Shown one piece after another: positions 10,574 to 20,321 of a stretch of 22,699 nucleotides of DNA (position 1 is its first letter; each line of letters starts with the position of its first letter). Location: the NCBI GenBank assembly GCA_001579985.1, contig LRSR01002562.1, forward strand, positions 1-22,699, given 5' to 3'. The notes under the pieces are model-generated. The model worked only from the letters and a program-made list of their open reading frames with translations, did not search any database and had not been told where the DNA came from. A program made the translations under genes and the position numbers. This DNA comes from Hypsibius dujardini. Taxonomy: Eukaryota; Tardigrada; Eutardigrada; Parachela; Hypsibiidae.

Positions 10574-11275
10574 CTGAAAATCGAGATAAGCAGTACAACA
10601 ATATCGGAAGGTATTCTGATTTACAAACTCATTACGCTTTTTCGAGCCATGTAAAATATTGATTGTCGAGGCAGGTACGGCCTTCTCTGCTCGTTGAGGC
10701 TCGTTTAGGGTGCTAATAAGTCGGAACCAGGGCACCTAATGGTAGGGCTAAGGGTGGACAAAGGGGTTAAGTTTTTTTTTCAAAACTGAACAGAAAAACT
10801 TACTAATTGTTTCTGATTATTTTGAAACGCGTAGCAATGTAAGAGATCTGATTTCGACCACCATGGATGTCAAAACATTTTCAGAAATGTCAGTTGTTCC
10901 ATCAAATTTGGCTTAGCCTTGAATGCCTTCTTATTCAATTTGTATTTATTAAGAGATCATATACTGGATCCCAACAAACCTCAAATTTGATTGAAAACCT
11001 GAAATGTTGGAAATTATCTTCAAAGCCCGGGGGCCCTTGGAAATAAAACTCCACACCCCCATCAGTGTCAAAATGTACAGTATGGCTGATTTTTGGATTA
11101 AATTTTGAAGAAAAAAAATGAATTTTGCTCCTTTCCCCAATACCTGACCATACCATTAATTGTTCTGGTTTCGCCTTCAAGGAATCCTTAACGAGCATCT
11201 GTCTGCTTGTACTTTAAAAATGCACTCTTTTCGGCTTAGTATTTGTCCATATTAAGATACACAGAAAGCATAATC
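10574..11275. other. gap upstream of the pseudo-astacin, with a possible transposase scrap
   Basis: The missing signal-peptide exon of the pseudo-astacin should lie here or further right, but no convincing ATG exon ending in phase 1 was found. On the minus strand at about 11198-11080 a frame reads KPEQLMVWSGIGERSKIHFF, which resembles the VMVWGGI segment between the first and second aspartates of mariner/Tc1 transposases. No other transposase motif follows, so this is at best a fragment. Confidence 0.3.
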
Positions 11276-11969
11276 TTAATTCTTACTTGGAATCAGTTTC
11301 GGAATTGGCGTCGATGTTACGGCAGTAACTGATGCCCATAAGCAGTTCCCATCCGGCTCATTTGCAAGGCATATTAAACCCCCATTTTGCACCCACAGCG
11401 AAGCACCACCATACTTTGTGCCAGTTGTTCCAAGTCTCCACATCGTTTCATCCTCATCATTAAGCATGACCAAATCACCATTTTGCCTCAAATTAGCCGA
11501 CACGGGTGGCCGTGCTAGTGAGCTGGTTCCACTCGACCACACTGACTTTTCCATTAGATCTCCACCAATAATGGACACGACTAGGTCCCCATTCATCTGC
11601 ATCGACAGTTTTGTCTTCTTGTCCGGAGAAAAGAGGCTCTGTCCTCGTTGTAATGCGGTGCCAGGGAGCAGTTGCGATGCTGATTTACTGCCTACCGGTA
11701 CAGGTTTGCAGATATCGTTGCCTTCCGTGCGAGTTTGGCATCCATTAAGGCATTTATGGATTACACTGGGATTGCCTCCTTCTTCGCAAATGTAGAGAGT
11801 GTCGGACAAAAAAGTTGGAGGACTGGCATATCGATGACAGGGTTGCACCACAGTAGTTTTTGTTAACCCGACAACATGCTGCTTCGGCAGAGCTGACGGT
11901 GATGATAGCGGTAATTAGAGCAGTGATATATAGACCATCTAGGTGTGGAAATAGAAATGGGAGACCCAT
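11276..11969 (-). CDS. secreted Cys-rich / bulb-lectin-like (B-lectin) protein, with apparent frameshift
   Basis: The start at 11969 opens a hydrophobic leader (LYITALITAIITVSSAEA) followed by ACCRVNKNYCGATLSSICQ. The downstream frame continues LSDTLYICEEGGNPSVIHKC and LNGCQTRTEGNDICK, then a domain of about 110 residues built of three beta-prism repeats ending at 11276. The repeat cores are QMNGDLVV, RQNGDLVM and VQNGGLIC, with VWSSGTSS and LWAS as the matching tryptophan strands. This is the GNA/bulb-type lectin layout (QxDGNLVxY), but the Asp and Asn of the mannose-binding motif are swapped in repeat one and degraded in the others, so sugar binding is uncertain. The leader frame and lectin frame differ by one base. 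They join smoothly if the run of six T (complement of 11808-11813) is read as five, and I found no GT-AG intron of suitable length and phase. The break may be a sequencing homopolymer error or a real mutation. Confidence 0.75.
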
Positions 11970-12839
11970 ACCGAGATGGAAAACCTAAATCTTTTTTTTG
12001 CTAAAATATAAAAACTGCACAAGTATCGGTATTTCTCTCATGGGTTGCTGTTATTTATGACTTCCTTAGCGGTCTAAACGACATTGCAATATTTTCGACT
12101 TCCTGCCTTTGTGTAAAGTAATGACAACTTTTTTGTCGGATTTTCCGGTTTTCAGAATAGCACGGAACCTGTTTTAAACGCTACGCGATTGAATTTCTCC
12201 GTTATGCTTGTCATTTGAGATGCCCGATGGCAAATCGAAGGTTTTCTCGTGACGATAAATAAAATCTACCGTCTTGCTGACAAAATAAAAACGCACAGGA
12301 TGTGGTCTCAACATATCCCCCATGTGCGTAGTGCACCTACTCAGCGTACGAAGAGCCCGGCATGACTCTGCCGTTCAGTGAACTCATCCCTCATATTTCA
12401 TTGCACTTATTTACTACTGTAGAATTCCGATCAACTGGTGCTATTACGCAATCAGCTCAGTCAAAAGAGAACGGAACTGATTGGTTGCAAAAATAGGAGA
12501 CCCCAAGACTGCACGTCATTCTCGGTACAAATTATGTGAGAATCGGGTGATTGGTTACTTGATTGAAGCACTTCAGGGTTTTCGGCCCGTCGGAACTAGT
12601 TTACTGGGGGGGGGGGAGGATCAAAGAATCAGCATCGGTTGATCGGAATTTCACAGTATTCCAAATGTAGATTTGCAGTTCTGTTATTCAGAATGTTCAC
12701 TAAACAGTTTTGTGCATCATTGTAAAAGCGCAATGATTCAAACAGAATATGCAGTTTAAGTGATTAGACAGTTACAAAACGTCCGACTAAACTTTGACCG
12801 ATGGTGAAGAAAGAACGATTTATGGTGTCAAATGCGCAA
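11970..12839. other. intergenic region
   Basis: I see no gene in this stretch. It contains an uninterrupted run of ten G at 12607-12616. It should hold the promoter of the lectin-like gene (near 11970-12100) and the 3' side of the calmodulin-like exon, but I recognise no specific elements. Confidence 0.5.
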
Positions 12840-13061
12840 TCAGTCAGAATGGCTAGTCATCATGGCTTCAAACTCTTCATAATTAATCTGCCCGTCGCCA
12901 TTAAGGTCCTTTTCGTCAATCATTTCCTCCAGCTCTTTGTCGGTCACTTTCTCACCCAGATTGGTCATCAGATGACGCAACTCTTCAGCGTAGATGAATC
13001 CATCACGGTCCTTGTCGAACACACGGAACACCTCGCGAGTCTCCTTCTTGTTGCCCGTCTC
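12840..13061 (-). CDS. calmodulin-like C-terminal lobe (single orphan exon)
   Basis: A 73-residue open segment on the minus strand, beginning [20 protein letters not shown] and ending MMTSHSD then stop at 12840, matches the second half of calmodulin. It covers EF-hand 3 (loop [12 protein letters not shown]) and EF-hand 4 (loop [12 protein letters not shown]), joined by the hallmark [19 protein letters not shown]. Both loops keep all calcium-liganding positions, so each should bind calcium. Differences from true calmodulin include [11 protein letters not shown] in place of DTDSEEEIREAF and DEKDLNG in place of READIDG. The exon start at 13061 follows CTCAAG, a weak acceptor without a pyrimidine tract. 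I found no EF-hand 1-2 exon within the window; a 7TM receptor gene occupies the next kilobases upstream. It is either the last exon of a gene with very distant 5' exons or a displaced, possibly dead, fragment. Confidence 0.8.
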   Translation of the reverse strand, partial: ETGNKKETREVFRVFDKDRDGFIYAEELRHLMTNLGEKVTDKELEEMIDEKDLNGDGQINYEEFEAMMTSHSD

Positions 13062-13489
13062 CTTGAGTTTATTTTAACTTTGACATTAACTAATGTTAAA
13101 ATTGCGACAACCAATACTAATTTGGCGTCATTAAACGGATAGGGTTTGCGTGTAACTGAAACGTTAAACTAATATCCTAACTTGAAACGTTCAGAAAAAT
13201 CTTCATCAAAACCGTAAATAATCATTTCTTAACATCTGAACTACTGTAAATTGGTCACCAACTAAATGGTCACTCTACGAGCTGTCATTAGATGGATAAA
13301 TGTAAAACGTCCGGATTTATTTGAGATGTCGTGTTCTCGCTTGATAAGAATAGGAGTTCTTCGACGTTTTTTTACTTTTTGTGCGGACCATGTCCGCACA
13401 TGTTGGTGCAACAGCATCTGTTCGACGTCGAAGAACAGTGCGCGTAACCTGACCACTGCAGGCAGCAACAATGTCCTGACACCATGTCG

Positions 13490-13676
13490 TTAGTCTCGTG
13501 AAACCGCAACGAAAAACACCTACAGAATGAATTATATACATGGATTACTAGTACATTCAGCAAAATAAGCATTCTAATAACCAGAAGCACGGAGAAGGCG
13601 AGCACACATTAACAAAATGCAAACATACGCGGGAAAAGACATAGACATAAACACAGACAGAGACATAGGCAGAGAC

Positions 13677-13707
<31 letters not shown>

Positions 13708-14901
13708 TAGATACAGACACAGACACAGACACAGACACAGACACAGACAGAGACACAGACAAAGACACAAAAACAAACACAGACAGAGACACAGGCAGAG
13801 ACACAGACAGACAGACAGACAGACATACAAACATAGATGCAGACACAGACACAGACACAGAAATATCAAAGAGACTGACACCGCATAGCACCTGACACAA
13901 ACATAGACATTGTCCAATTACTAATCAATTTATAAAACGTACCGGATTGAACGCACTGGATGCGCAGGACAGACCCCTGAAAACCAGTTGGAGCGACGAG
14001 TACTCCACCGAAGATTCGGACTCGCATATGGCAACTTCACATCTAGCTTTGTCAGCACGCTTGCGATGATCGTTTGAAACGAACCGCTAAAAGTTGACAC
14101 GACTGACCACAGAAAACACAGAAACAACACCTTCGATATGGTATACCGATTCCGCAAATTAGGAATGGTCACAGGTGCAGCGCCATCTCTAAGTCGGGCA
14201 CGGAGGGCCACCTTAGCCGTAACCAAAACAGCCACATAGCTAAGCCCCATCAAAACTGACGGAACATAAATTCCAACCACAGGCAGGAGGAATACACTTT
14301 CCTTTGTCCCCATGGGCTTACACCCTCCGGCCCAGACATTGGCAGAGACAAAAGTGATCCGTGCTCCAGCAATGAGTGTAACAGTTGCAGCCCACGGCAA
14401 AACGATGCAGACAGCCTGAAAAGATCGGGAGGAAATGTTGGGATAGAATTCCGGCAGGACCACCGCCACGAATCGGTTCGCAGCCAGCACGCAGTGGCCC
14501 CATTTGTTGGCGTACATTGTAGCCCAGCGAACCACGCCCCAACCCCAACAGAACTGTGCCGAGATGTAGGTTGCCCCGATCAGTTGTGAAAGAATCGCTC
14601 CGGGATTGGAAATGAGGCTCATGATGAGGTCCAGCGCAATGCAGTGTGCTAGGAGGGGTGAACTGGCGGACCGTTGAAGGGGTGGGTAGGTCAAGGTAAC
14701 GGTTAGGACCACGACGCTGGCCAGCCCACCGATCAAGTTGATGGTCAGTTCAACGGCGGCCCAGATGACTAGTGAAGGATGGAGGATGCGATCGAGGTCG
14801 GTTATGTTGCAGTGACCGGTGGAGAAGTTTCTCGAGTGATTCATTTTGAACTGGCGCATACGAATGTGGACTACTTGCGGGATGAACCAGCTAACAATCA
14901 T
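13490..14901 (-). CDS. divergent rhodopsin-like 7TM receptor (GPCR 1)
   Basis: The large exon starts at 14901, or at a second ATG at 14844 that opens MNHSRNFSTGHCNITDL with several N-glycosylation sites. It encodes TM1 (ELTINLIGGLASVVVLTVTL), TM2 (LLAHCIALDLIMSLI), TM3 ending AANRFVAVVLP (NRF in place of DRY), TM4, TM5 (LLPVVGIYVPSVLMGLSYVA) and TM6 (ISKVLFLCFLWSVVSTFSG). TM7 is in a different frame: EYSSLQLVFRGLSCASSAF then NP at 13943. The switch could be a 38-base GT-AG micro-intron (14058-14021, weak sites) or a frameshift. After NP a GTACGT donor opens a 423-base intron; the candidate last exon 13519-13490 gives VFFVAVSRD and a stop, so the NPxxY motif would read NPVFF. It should be a plasma-membrane receptor with unknown ligand. 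The short tail and the frame switch leave doubt about function. Confidence 0.75.
13629..13870. repeat. ACAGAC hexamer satellite
   Basis: About 240 bases are made of ACAGAC units and close variants (ACAGAG, ATAGAC, GGCAGAG), with a (CAGA)n core near 13680-13705 and again near 13805-13825. Because the unit length is a multiple of three, all minus-strand frames stay open and produce fake Val/Ser/Cys/Leu-rich proteins. It lies inside the last intron of GPCR 1 (13942-13520). Confidence 0.9.
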
Positions 14902-15985
14902 TTAGCATTGTGGAATTGCTCTCATTGGAACATTTGTGGCAATCTCATGGGCTACTAACCGACTTATAACCAAAACACCAAGGGAGTCGCAGGTACTAAA
15001 AGCTCTCCGTCATCAGCCATGACATTCGCCATCTACCCTTTGTTAGGAACAACTTCCTGGAAGGATTACTGGTTTAGCGATCTTGTAGAACAGGAATCCC
15101 TGGAAGAGGGCTGAAACATCTATTCGACTCACTTGCAGCAAGCGTGAACAAATTCTTAGAACGTCGACCAGATCCCCCAGGAAGTAAGTCTCGTCTGAAA
15201 ATGTAATGAAAGCGGTTGACGTTTAACGTGAAAATTTCAGTTTCAATAATATCGGATATTTCAGGAATCCATTGCGGTCTGTCGCCAGTGTCCTGTTTTG
15301 AGAAATGTTAATTGACATTGCGCACGGAATCATTCGCTGACGAGAACAATGCCAAGCATATTATGAGAGAAAAACACAAAGGCACTCATGACGTCCACAT
15401 CCGATTACAGCAAGCAACTTTGGGATCTTTGAATTAGTACGCCGTGCGTGTCTCAACTGTTGGCTCGACTTGATCTCAATACTGTTGACTAGGCATTATT
15501 CATTGGTCAACACATTTTGAGAATTATGGCTGATCGACATTGAGGGAGATTGATGACATCCTAAGCACGCGCGGGCAGGAACAATAAGCTGGAACATTCC
15601 GCCTTCGTACCGGTTTATTTTCGGTTTCAAAACCGAAGGAACACTTCATGTGAGAGGTGTGGTGCACGACACATATTGGGATAATGGGGCGCACAGGATA
15701 AGCTCAGAAAATATACATACATGTTAACCGGACGAGCCTGACGTGAATATCCCTTTTTGCGTAAAACTTCTCTTAAATATATATCCGTATTTTTATGTAA
15801 ACTTGGTAAATGGCTACTCGCTCAAAGAATGTTTGTAGGACGATTGAAGGACTTACAATGTTGGTAGGCAATATTTTAGTAGACAACAGACAAACGCAAA
15901 AAGAGACTATAAACTTTAATGCTGTGCATAAAAAGATCGTCCTTGAGAATGGGGCCATTCCGTGCCGGAACAATTAAACCTTGTT
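14902..15985. other. intergenic region
   Basis: I see no gene in this stretch. A near-perfect palindrome, TTCGGTTTCAAAACCGAA, lies at about 15621-15638. The stretch separates the start of GPCR 1 from the last exon of the small cysteine-rich peptide gene. Confidence 0.5.
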
Positions 15986-16353
15986 TTACTGCGCTATGGC
16001 AGCCGCCATCTCCGGAGAGCTGAAACGTAGAATTGTTTTTATAATACCCACGTATAAAAATGTTTATAGGGGCGATATGTGAGGAAAGTCGTTGGAACTC
16101 ACATGTCGAGGCCGATGGGACAGCAGAGCTTCTTATTGCCTGAAATGCAGCATAGCAGCTTGTTCTTCCCGCACTTGGACTCCATCCTCGAAGTCTTTCC
16201 CATCGGACAGGAAGGCCAGCAGAAAGGCGCAGTCCCGTGCCAAGTGCAGTGTCTAGACACACCCAACGTCCCCTCTACCACCTTCACAGAATGGGACGAC
16301 AGAATGGTCAGGACCACGAAGCAGCTCAACAAAATCGCACGATTGAAGGACAT
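15986..16353 (-). CDS. secreted eight-cysteine peptide with GTAPFC motif
   Basis: Two exons, 16353-16103 and 16019-15986, are joined by an 83-base intron (GTGAGT ... ACGTTTCAG) that fits in phase and gives 94 residues. Exon 1 starts with a signal peptide (MSFNRAILLSCFVVLTILSS). The mature part contains RHCTWHGTAPFCWPSCPMG, SKCGKNKLLCCISG and KKLCCPIGLD, and ends SPEMAAAIAQ. The eight mature cysteines are spaced C-8-C-3-C-11-C-6-CC-7-CC, suggesting four disulfides. From memory, a similar 'GTAPFC ... CP.G ... CC' pattern occurs in small secreted proteins of nematodes and other invertebrates, so I read it as a secreted effector, matrix or antimicrobial-like peptide of unproven function. Without splicing, exon 1 would end GLDM and stop inside the donor. 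Confidence 0.8.
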
Positions 16354-17778
16354 TATTTTTCGTTAGTAAGGGTCAAAATGATTTGACTAAATTAACTGTG
16401 TTATCAGACGAATGATTCAAGAAGAACATTGGGGTTTAAAAGAATATGAAAGAGAGAAATTGGATGTTAGCTTAGCTTTTGAGGAAGGGTAGGAAAAAAC
16501 CGACTTGACGTTTTTCCATCACCGTGGTTGACTACAATTTCGCAATGTACATGCACTGGGGTGAAAACAGTAAACAAGCAGCCATGTTTACGCGTCTCGA
16601 ACAAATACAATGTCTGTTCCACCACGCGTGATGTTGACTAAAATCAAGCCGGCGATGCATTAACTGATAAAACTGCAGACAGGGCGTAAACATTTATGCT
16701 GACCGGCAGCGTTCATCTTTATACCACACAATCAATAGCCTTGCCGGCTATTTGCCACTTTGATTAGACTGCTTTTAGCACAAGGTTTTCCCCTATGTTA
16801 CTGAGAACATTTCAAGAATCTAAGGGGTACCTCTAGCTGGGGCTGCACACCGCCCCGGCATCCTATACTAGATGTGTTAGAGACATCTGCTGTGTAGAGT
16901 TGACTGTGCAGGCAATGAAGTGCCACGCCCTTTTTGATCACTGAGAAAATGACTAAATAATAACAACCCTGAGTTTCATTGAAAAGGTGCTTGCGTTTAA
17001 TCTATCCTATTTATATATTTTGCTGCATGAAAAACGAAAGCCACCTAGCGTCGGCCATTTCTTCATTGAAAACAAAACTTATTTTTCCTGTAAACGACTA
17101 AAAACTCCCGTTACGTTGCAATGCAATCCAGTTAAGCCGTTTAAGCTTTTTGCGAAATTGCAGATATTATGTTGTTATTTTATATCGGATGGAAGCGACT
17201 TTACCATCACCGAATAGAACAGCAACACCGAAGGGCCGCCACTATCGTATAGTTGGAATCGAGGGATTTCTCATATAGCTGTAGAGCATCAGTTTTAAAC
17301 AGTGTTTCCCCGTTAAAAATTATCTCTCAGGCAAGATATTCGTTTTGTCCTCAGTTCACTAACTCTGTTGTAATGAGAAGACGACTGCAGATCTCTAGCC
17401 TACGCCCCTCTCATCTTATTTGTCTTAATGTAATTCGATTCCTCTTCCTACTTCTGTGGAACGTTTTCTGCAGCACAGAAGAAGAGGCAGAGCTCGCTGT
17501 CTCTTGTGCTGTGCTGCAGCTGTCTGTGTCCTCGATCTCTCCCCGTCTAGCTCTCTGATCTGTCCCTCCGCATATACTGTAGCGACGTGATAGTAAGGCG
17601 CAGCTGTAGCCACGCCCCCGGGCTGTTTGCCCACCTGTTAGAATTGCCCTAAATATTTTATTCCAAATATTTAACGTTAAAAATCGATCGTTACTGTTTA
17701 AAATATCCGGGAAGGGCCGACATTTTTTCACCGAAAACAGAAGAAATACAGTTTTTGGAGCGCTAGTCTTTGCCTCTC
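16354..17778. other. unassigned region
   Basis: No gene can be supported. Two loosely similar direct stretches, around 17053-17090 (GGCCATTTCTTCATTGAAAA) and 17714-17755 (GCCGACATTTTTTCACCGAA), lie about 660 bases apart and may be ends of an old mobile element. The open frames here lack recognisable motifs. Confidence 0.35.
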
Positions 17779-17970
17779 ATGGATTGTCTCAGCGAGAATT
17801 CGCCAGAGCAAAGAAAATCAGAAAGGCTACCCTCCGATTTAGTGTCAGAGAATAAACCTGTCGAAGGGATGGATGGTGATGAGAATAATGCTGATAATAA
17901 TTACTCTTTTCTAGAGATTAATTGCTTCAACGAAGCGTCCTTTGCCGAAGAAAGTGATGAAGATTTGTGA
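17779..17970 (+). CDS. possible acidic N-terminal exon, unknown protein
   Basis: An ATG at 17779 opens 63 residues rich in Asp, Glu, Ser and Asn (begins MDCLSENSPEQRKSERLPSD, ends NEASFAEESDEDL) before a stop that overlaps a possible donor (TT|GTGAAG). The composition looks like a real disordered acidic segment, as seen at the N-terminus of regulators and of some transposases, but I recognise no family. It could be the first exon of a plus-strand gene that continues to the right. There is no independent support such as a downstream exon with matching phase that I could verify. Confidence 0.25.
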   Translation: MDCLSENSPEQRKSERLPSDLVSENKPVEGMDGDENNADNNYSFLEINCFNEASFAEESDEDL

Positions 17971-20321
17971 AGATCACCAAGCATGTGGGCCGTTGGTAAG
18001 ACTGCTTGATTGAAGACTGAGGAGCATTTCAGTGAGTAGGTGGTTTTGTATGCACACCTGGGGCCATATATACGGAAAACTCAGTTTGCGTTGCGCCTTA
18101 GAATCAAATCACTACAGTACATTGTTCACTGTCCAGCTTCGCCTGCTGCCAACTCAACCCAATGCCGAATGTCTGAACGCATCGCTAATCTGTGTGTGCC
18201 TGATTCCTTCACACAATCAAGCAACACTTTGACCAAACCAGCTGACTCGTTAAAACCGAAACGAACAGCAAGCATTGGCCCGTTTGACGGCTCACGGGCG
18301 AAGCTATAAAACGGACCAATGATCAATCTCAACAAATACCACTGGCCAGTAAAAAAATTTGGAAAAACATCATTGGTTAATAAGAGCTAGATTTGTTGAT
18401 AAAATGGAAGCCTGCTGAAACGGGTCAGAAGCAGACAGATTTAAAGACCTGCAATGCTATCCTCCTCGATAAGGCCTTTTGCGTTTTGCGCCGCCCATCA
18501 GCGAGCGCCTTTAGGCGCAATTTGTGGAAATCTCTCCAGATTAATATGTCGTCACGTTGGAAAAACAGAATCAACACCCGGATATTTGTTGAATTTTATG
18601 TACAGGAACCTCATTTCCATCAGTCTTCAGACTAAGAAATGTTTCATGGTTTGACTGTTTGATTAAACCAAACTTAATTTTTTCAATCAATCAAAGCCTC
18701 TTTACAATGCACGATCTAGCCAGGCGTCATTATTTTAATTTAGTCCCAATGCTTTTTCGCATGAACTTTTTTTGGAATATTTTCTGAAATCATGAATTAA
18801 CGTCTTCTATTTATTTAAAAAGACTAGCTGTTGAAATGTGTGAATAAGAGTGTTAAAAACATAATCTGAGTTTTGATGGTTGCGTTCAATGAGAAACCCT
18901 GCATAGTCTTTGGGGAACGTTCGAATTTTCTCCCGCTCAGACCAGAGTTCGTTTGTAAATGAAATTTATGCTAAAATCGATTAATCTAGTCGACTATTTG
19001 CAAACGAAATTTCAGGGAGATCGGCATGTCGGCTATCGTTCCTACCCCTTTGAAGTTAATTTGATTGCTTACCCAACTTGTAGCGGTATTGAGGGTAATT
19101 TATATTTCGGTCGGAAGGAACCAGGGTAACGGGCAGTGCACTACACTGAAATTCTGAATTTTACCTTATATGAACTGATGAAAAATGTATGCTTTAATTC
19201 GAAAGAAGACCTATAGGTCTGTGAAACATTTGCTCGGTTTTGAGGTTGGGGCAGGAGCAGTACAGGTGCTATGCATTGGTTTGTGGCAGCACCTAGAAAT
19301 TAAGCGTGATCTGATTAGGGGCAGATTTTGTCAAGTTCGCTGATCCCGATCAAAACTGGTTCGCATTTCTCGAAGCAGAGCGTGAGCAACAAAAAGTTAC
19401 AACGCGTATGTTGTAGTACTTTGATGGAGCTATCCCACTCAAAAGAAAATCAATTGGACGGCAATTTTTGTTTTGAGAAAAAAGAAAACGTTGCAGAATC
19501 AAGTTCAGCCAATTTTTCAAATCGCGCATCTCTAACTTTAAATCAAAACTAGAGACCCAAAATGCAAAAAAACACCGTTTTTCAATAAAAAAGGGTTGCA
19601 ATAATTGGGTTCTTTAATATGATTGAAATTATCCCGGTTGCATATCAACTGAAAAAGTTATTAGCGTGGACCCGTACACCACTTTTGAGTCTGTAAATTT
19701 TTTACATTTAAAAAAAGGGTTTCCCTCAGTTTAGTGATGCATGACTTATTGAATATTTCTGATTTTTTTGATCTGAAATACGGTCCATGGGACACAACTA
19801 TAACAGTGTTGGTCCTTGGGTTTTCCGAAACAACTTCTGATTCAACCACCTGAATCTCGATTTGATAAGTGATTCGGGTAGCCATCGAAGTGGGCTTTCC
19901 AGTGCAAAAAATATTTTATCAGCAGCACATACACATTTTATGCGAGGGCCTGCAAAAGGCCAGTGCCAAAAAGCTTTCCCGCATCCTGTAAGAGTCATGC
20001 ACCGACTGAAAATCCTAAATACTTCCAGGGCTGTTTTCAATATTTTTCATCTGAAAATTGATAAATTCAGTTTCCGTTGTGCACAAGTCCTTGTGTGTAC
20101 TATACGACGGCTCTCACTTTTTCTCGCGCTGTGTTTTGCCTCATAACGCACAAGAGCTTATGACCCACTCGAGAAGGCACACAATATAAGTAAACCAGCT
20201 TCGCAATATTATCACTCACACCGTTCTAAGTTCCCATTCAGTTAACATGCGATCAAGTATTTTAGAAAAAAATGGCCACTCTCCCATTGAAAAACAAATA
20301 AGCATTGTGGTAAGCTGTCCG
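17971..20321. other. unassigned region with a few open segments
   Basis: No gene is firmly supported. Two plus-strand open segments have protein-like composition: about 18137-18309, Ser/Thr/Pro-rich and ending KRTASIGPFDGSRAKL, and about 19376-19552, Ser/Asn/Lys-rich and ending SNRASLTLNQN. Either might be an exon of a disordered protein. A perfect small hairpin, GCGCCTTTAGGCGC, lies near 18505-18520. An imperfect 12-base stem (TCGTTTGTAAAT / ATTTGCAAACGA) lies at about 18948-19004. Confidence 0.3.

Noticed and set aside
11418-11795. 125-residue plus-strand open frame
   Set aside because: It is antisense to the lectin-like gene and has no motif of its own.
12801-13142. 113-residue plus-strand open frame
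   Set aside because: It is the antisense shadow of the calmodulin-like exon, whose EF-hand loops are unmistakable on the minus strand.
13574-13917. Overlapping Val/Ser/Cys/Leu-rich open frames of about 90-110 residues
   Set aside because: They are translations of the ACAGAC satellite, which keeps several frames open because its unit is six bases.
17411-17731. 106-residue minus-strand open frame, Arg/Ser-rich
   Set aside because: No motif, no splice-supported neighbours, and composition like the local repetitive DNA.
18918-18930. Possible tRNA B-box-like words (GTTCGAATT and similar)
   Set aside because: I scanned both strands for GTTCRANNC with a matching acceptor stem and found no cloverleaf.
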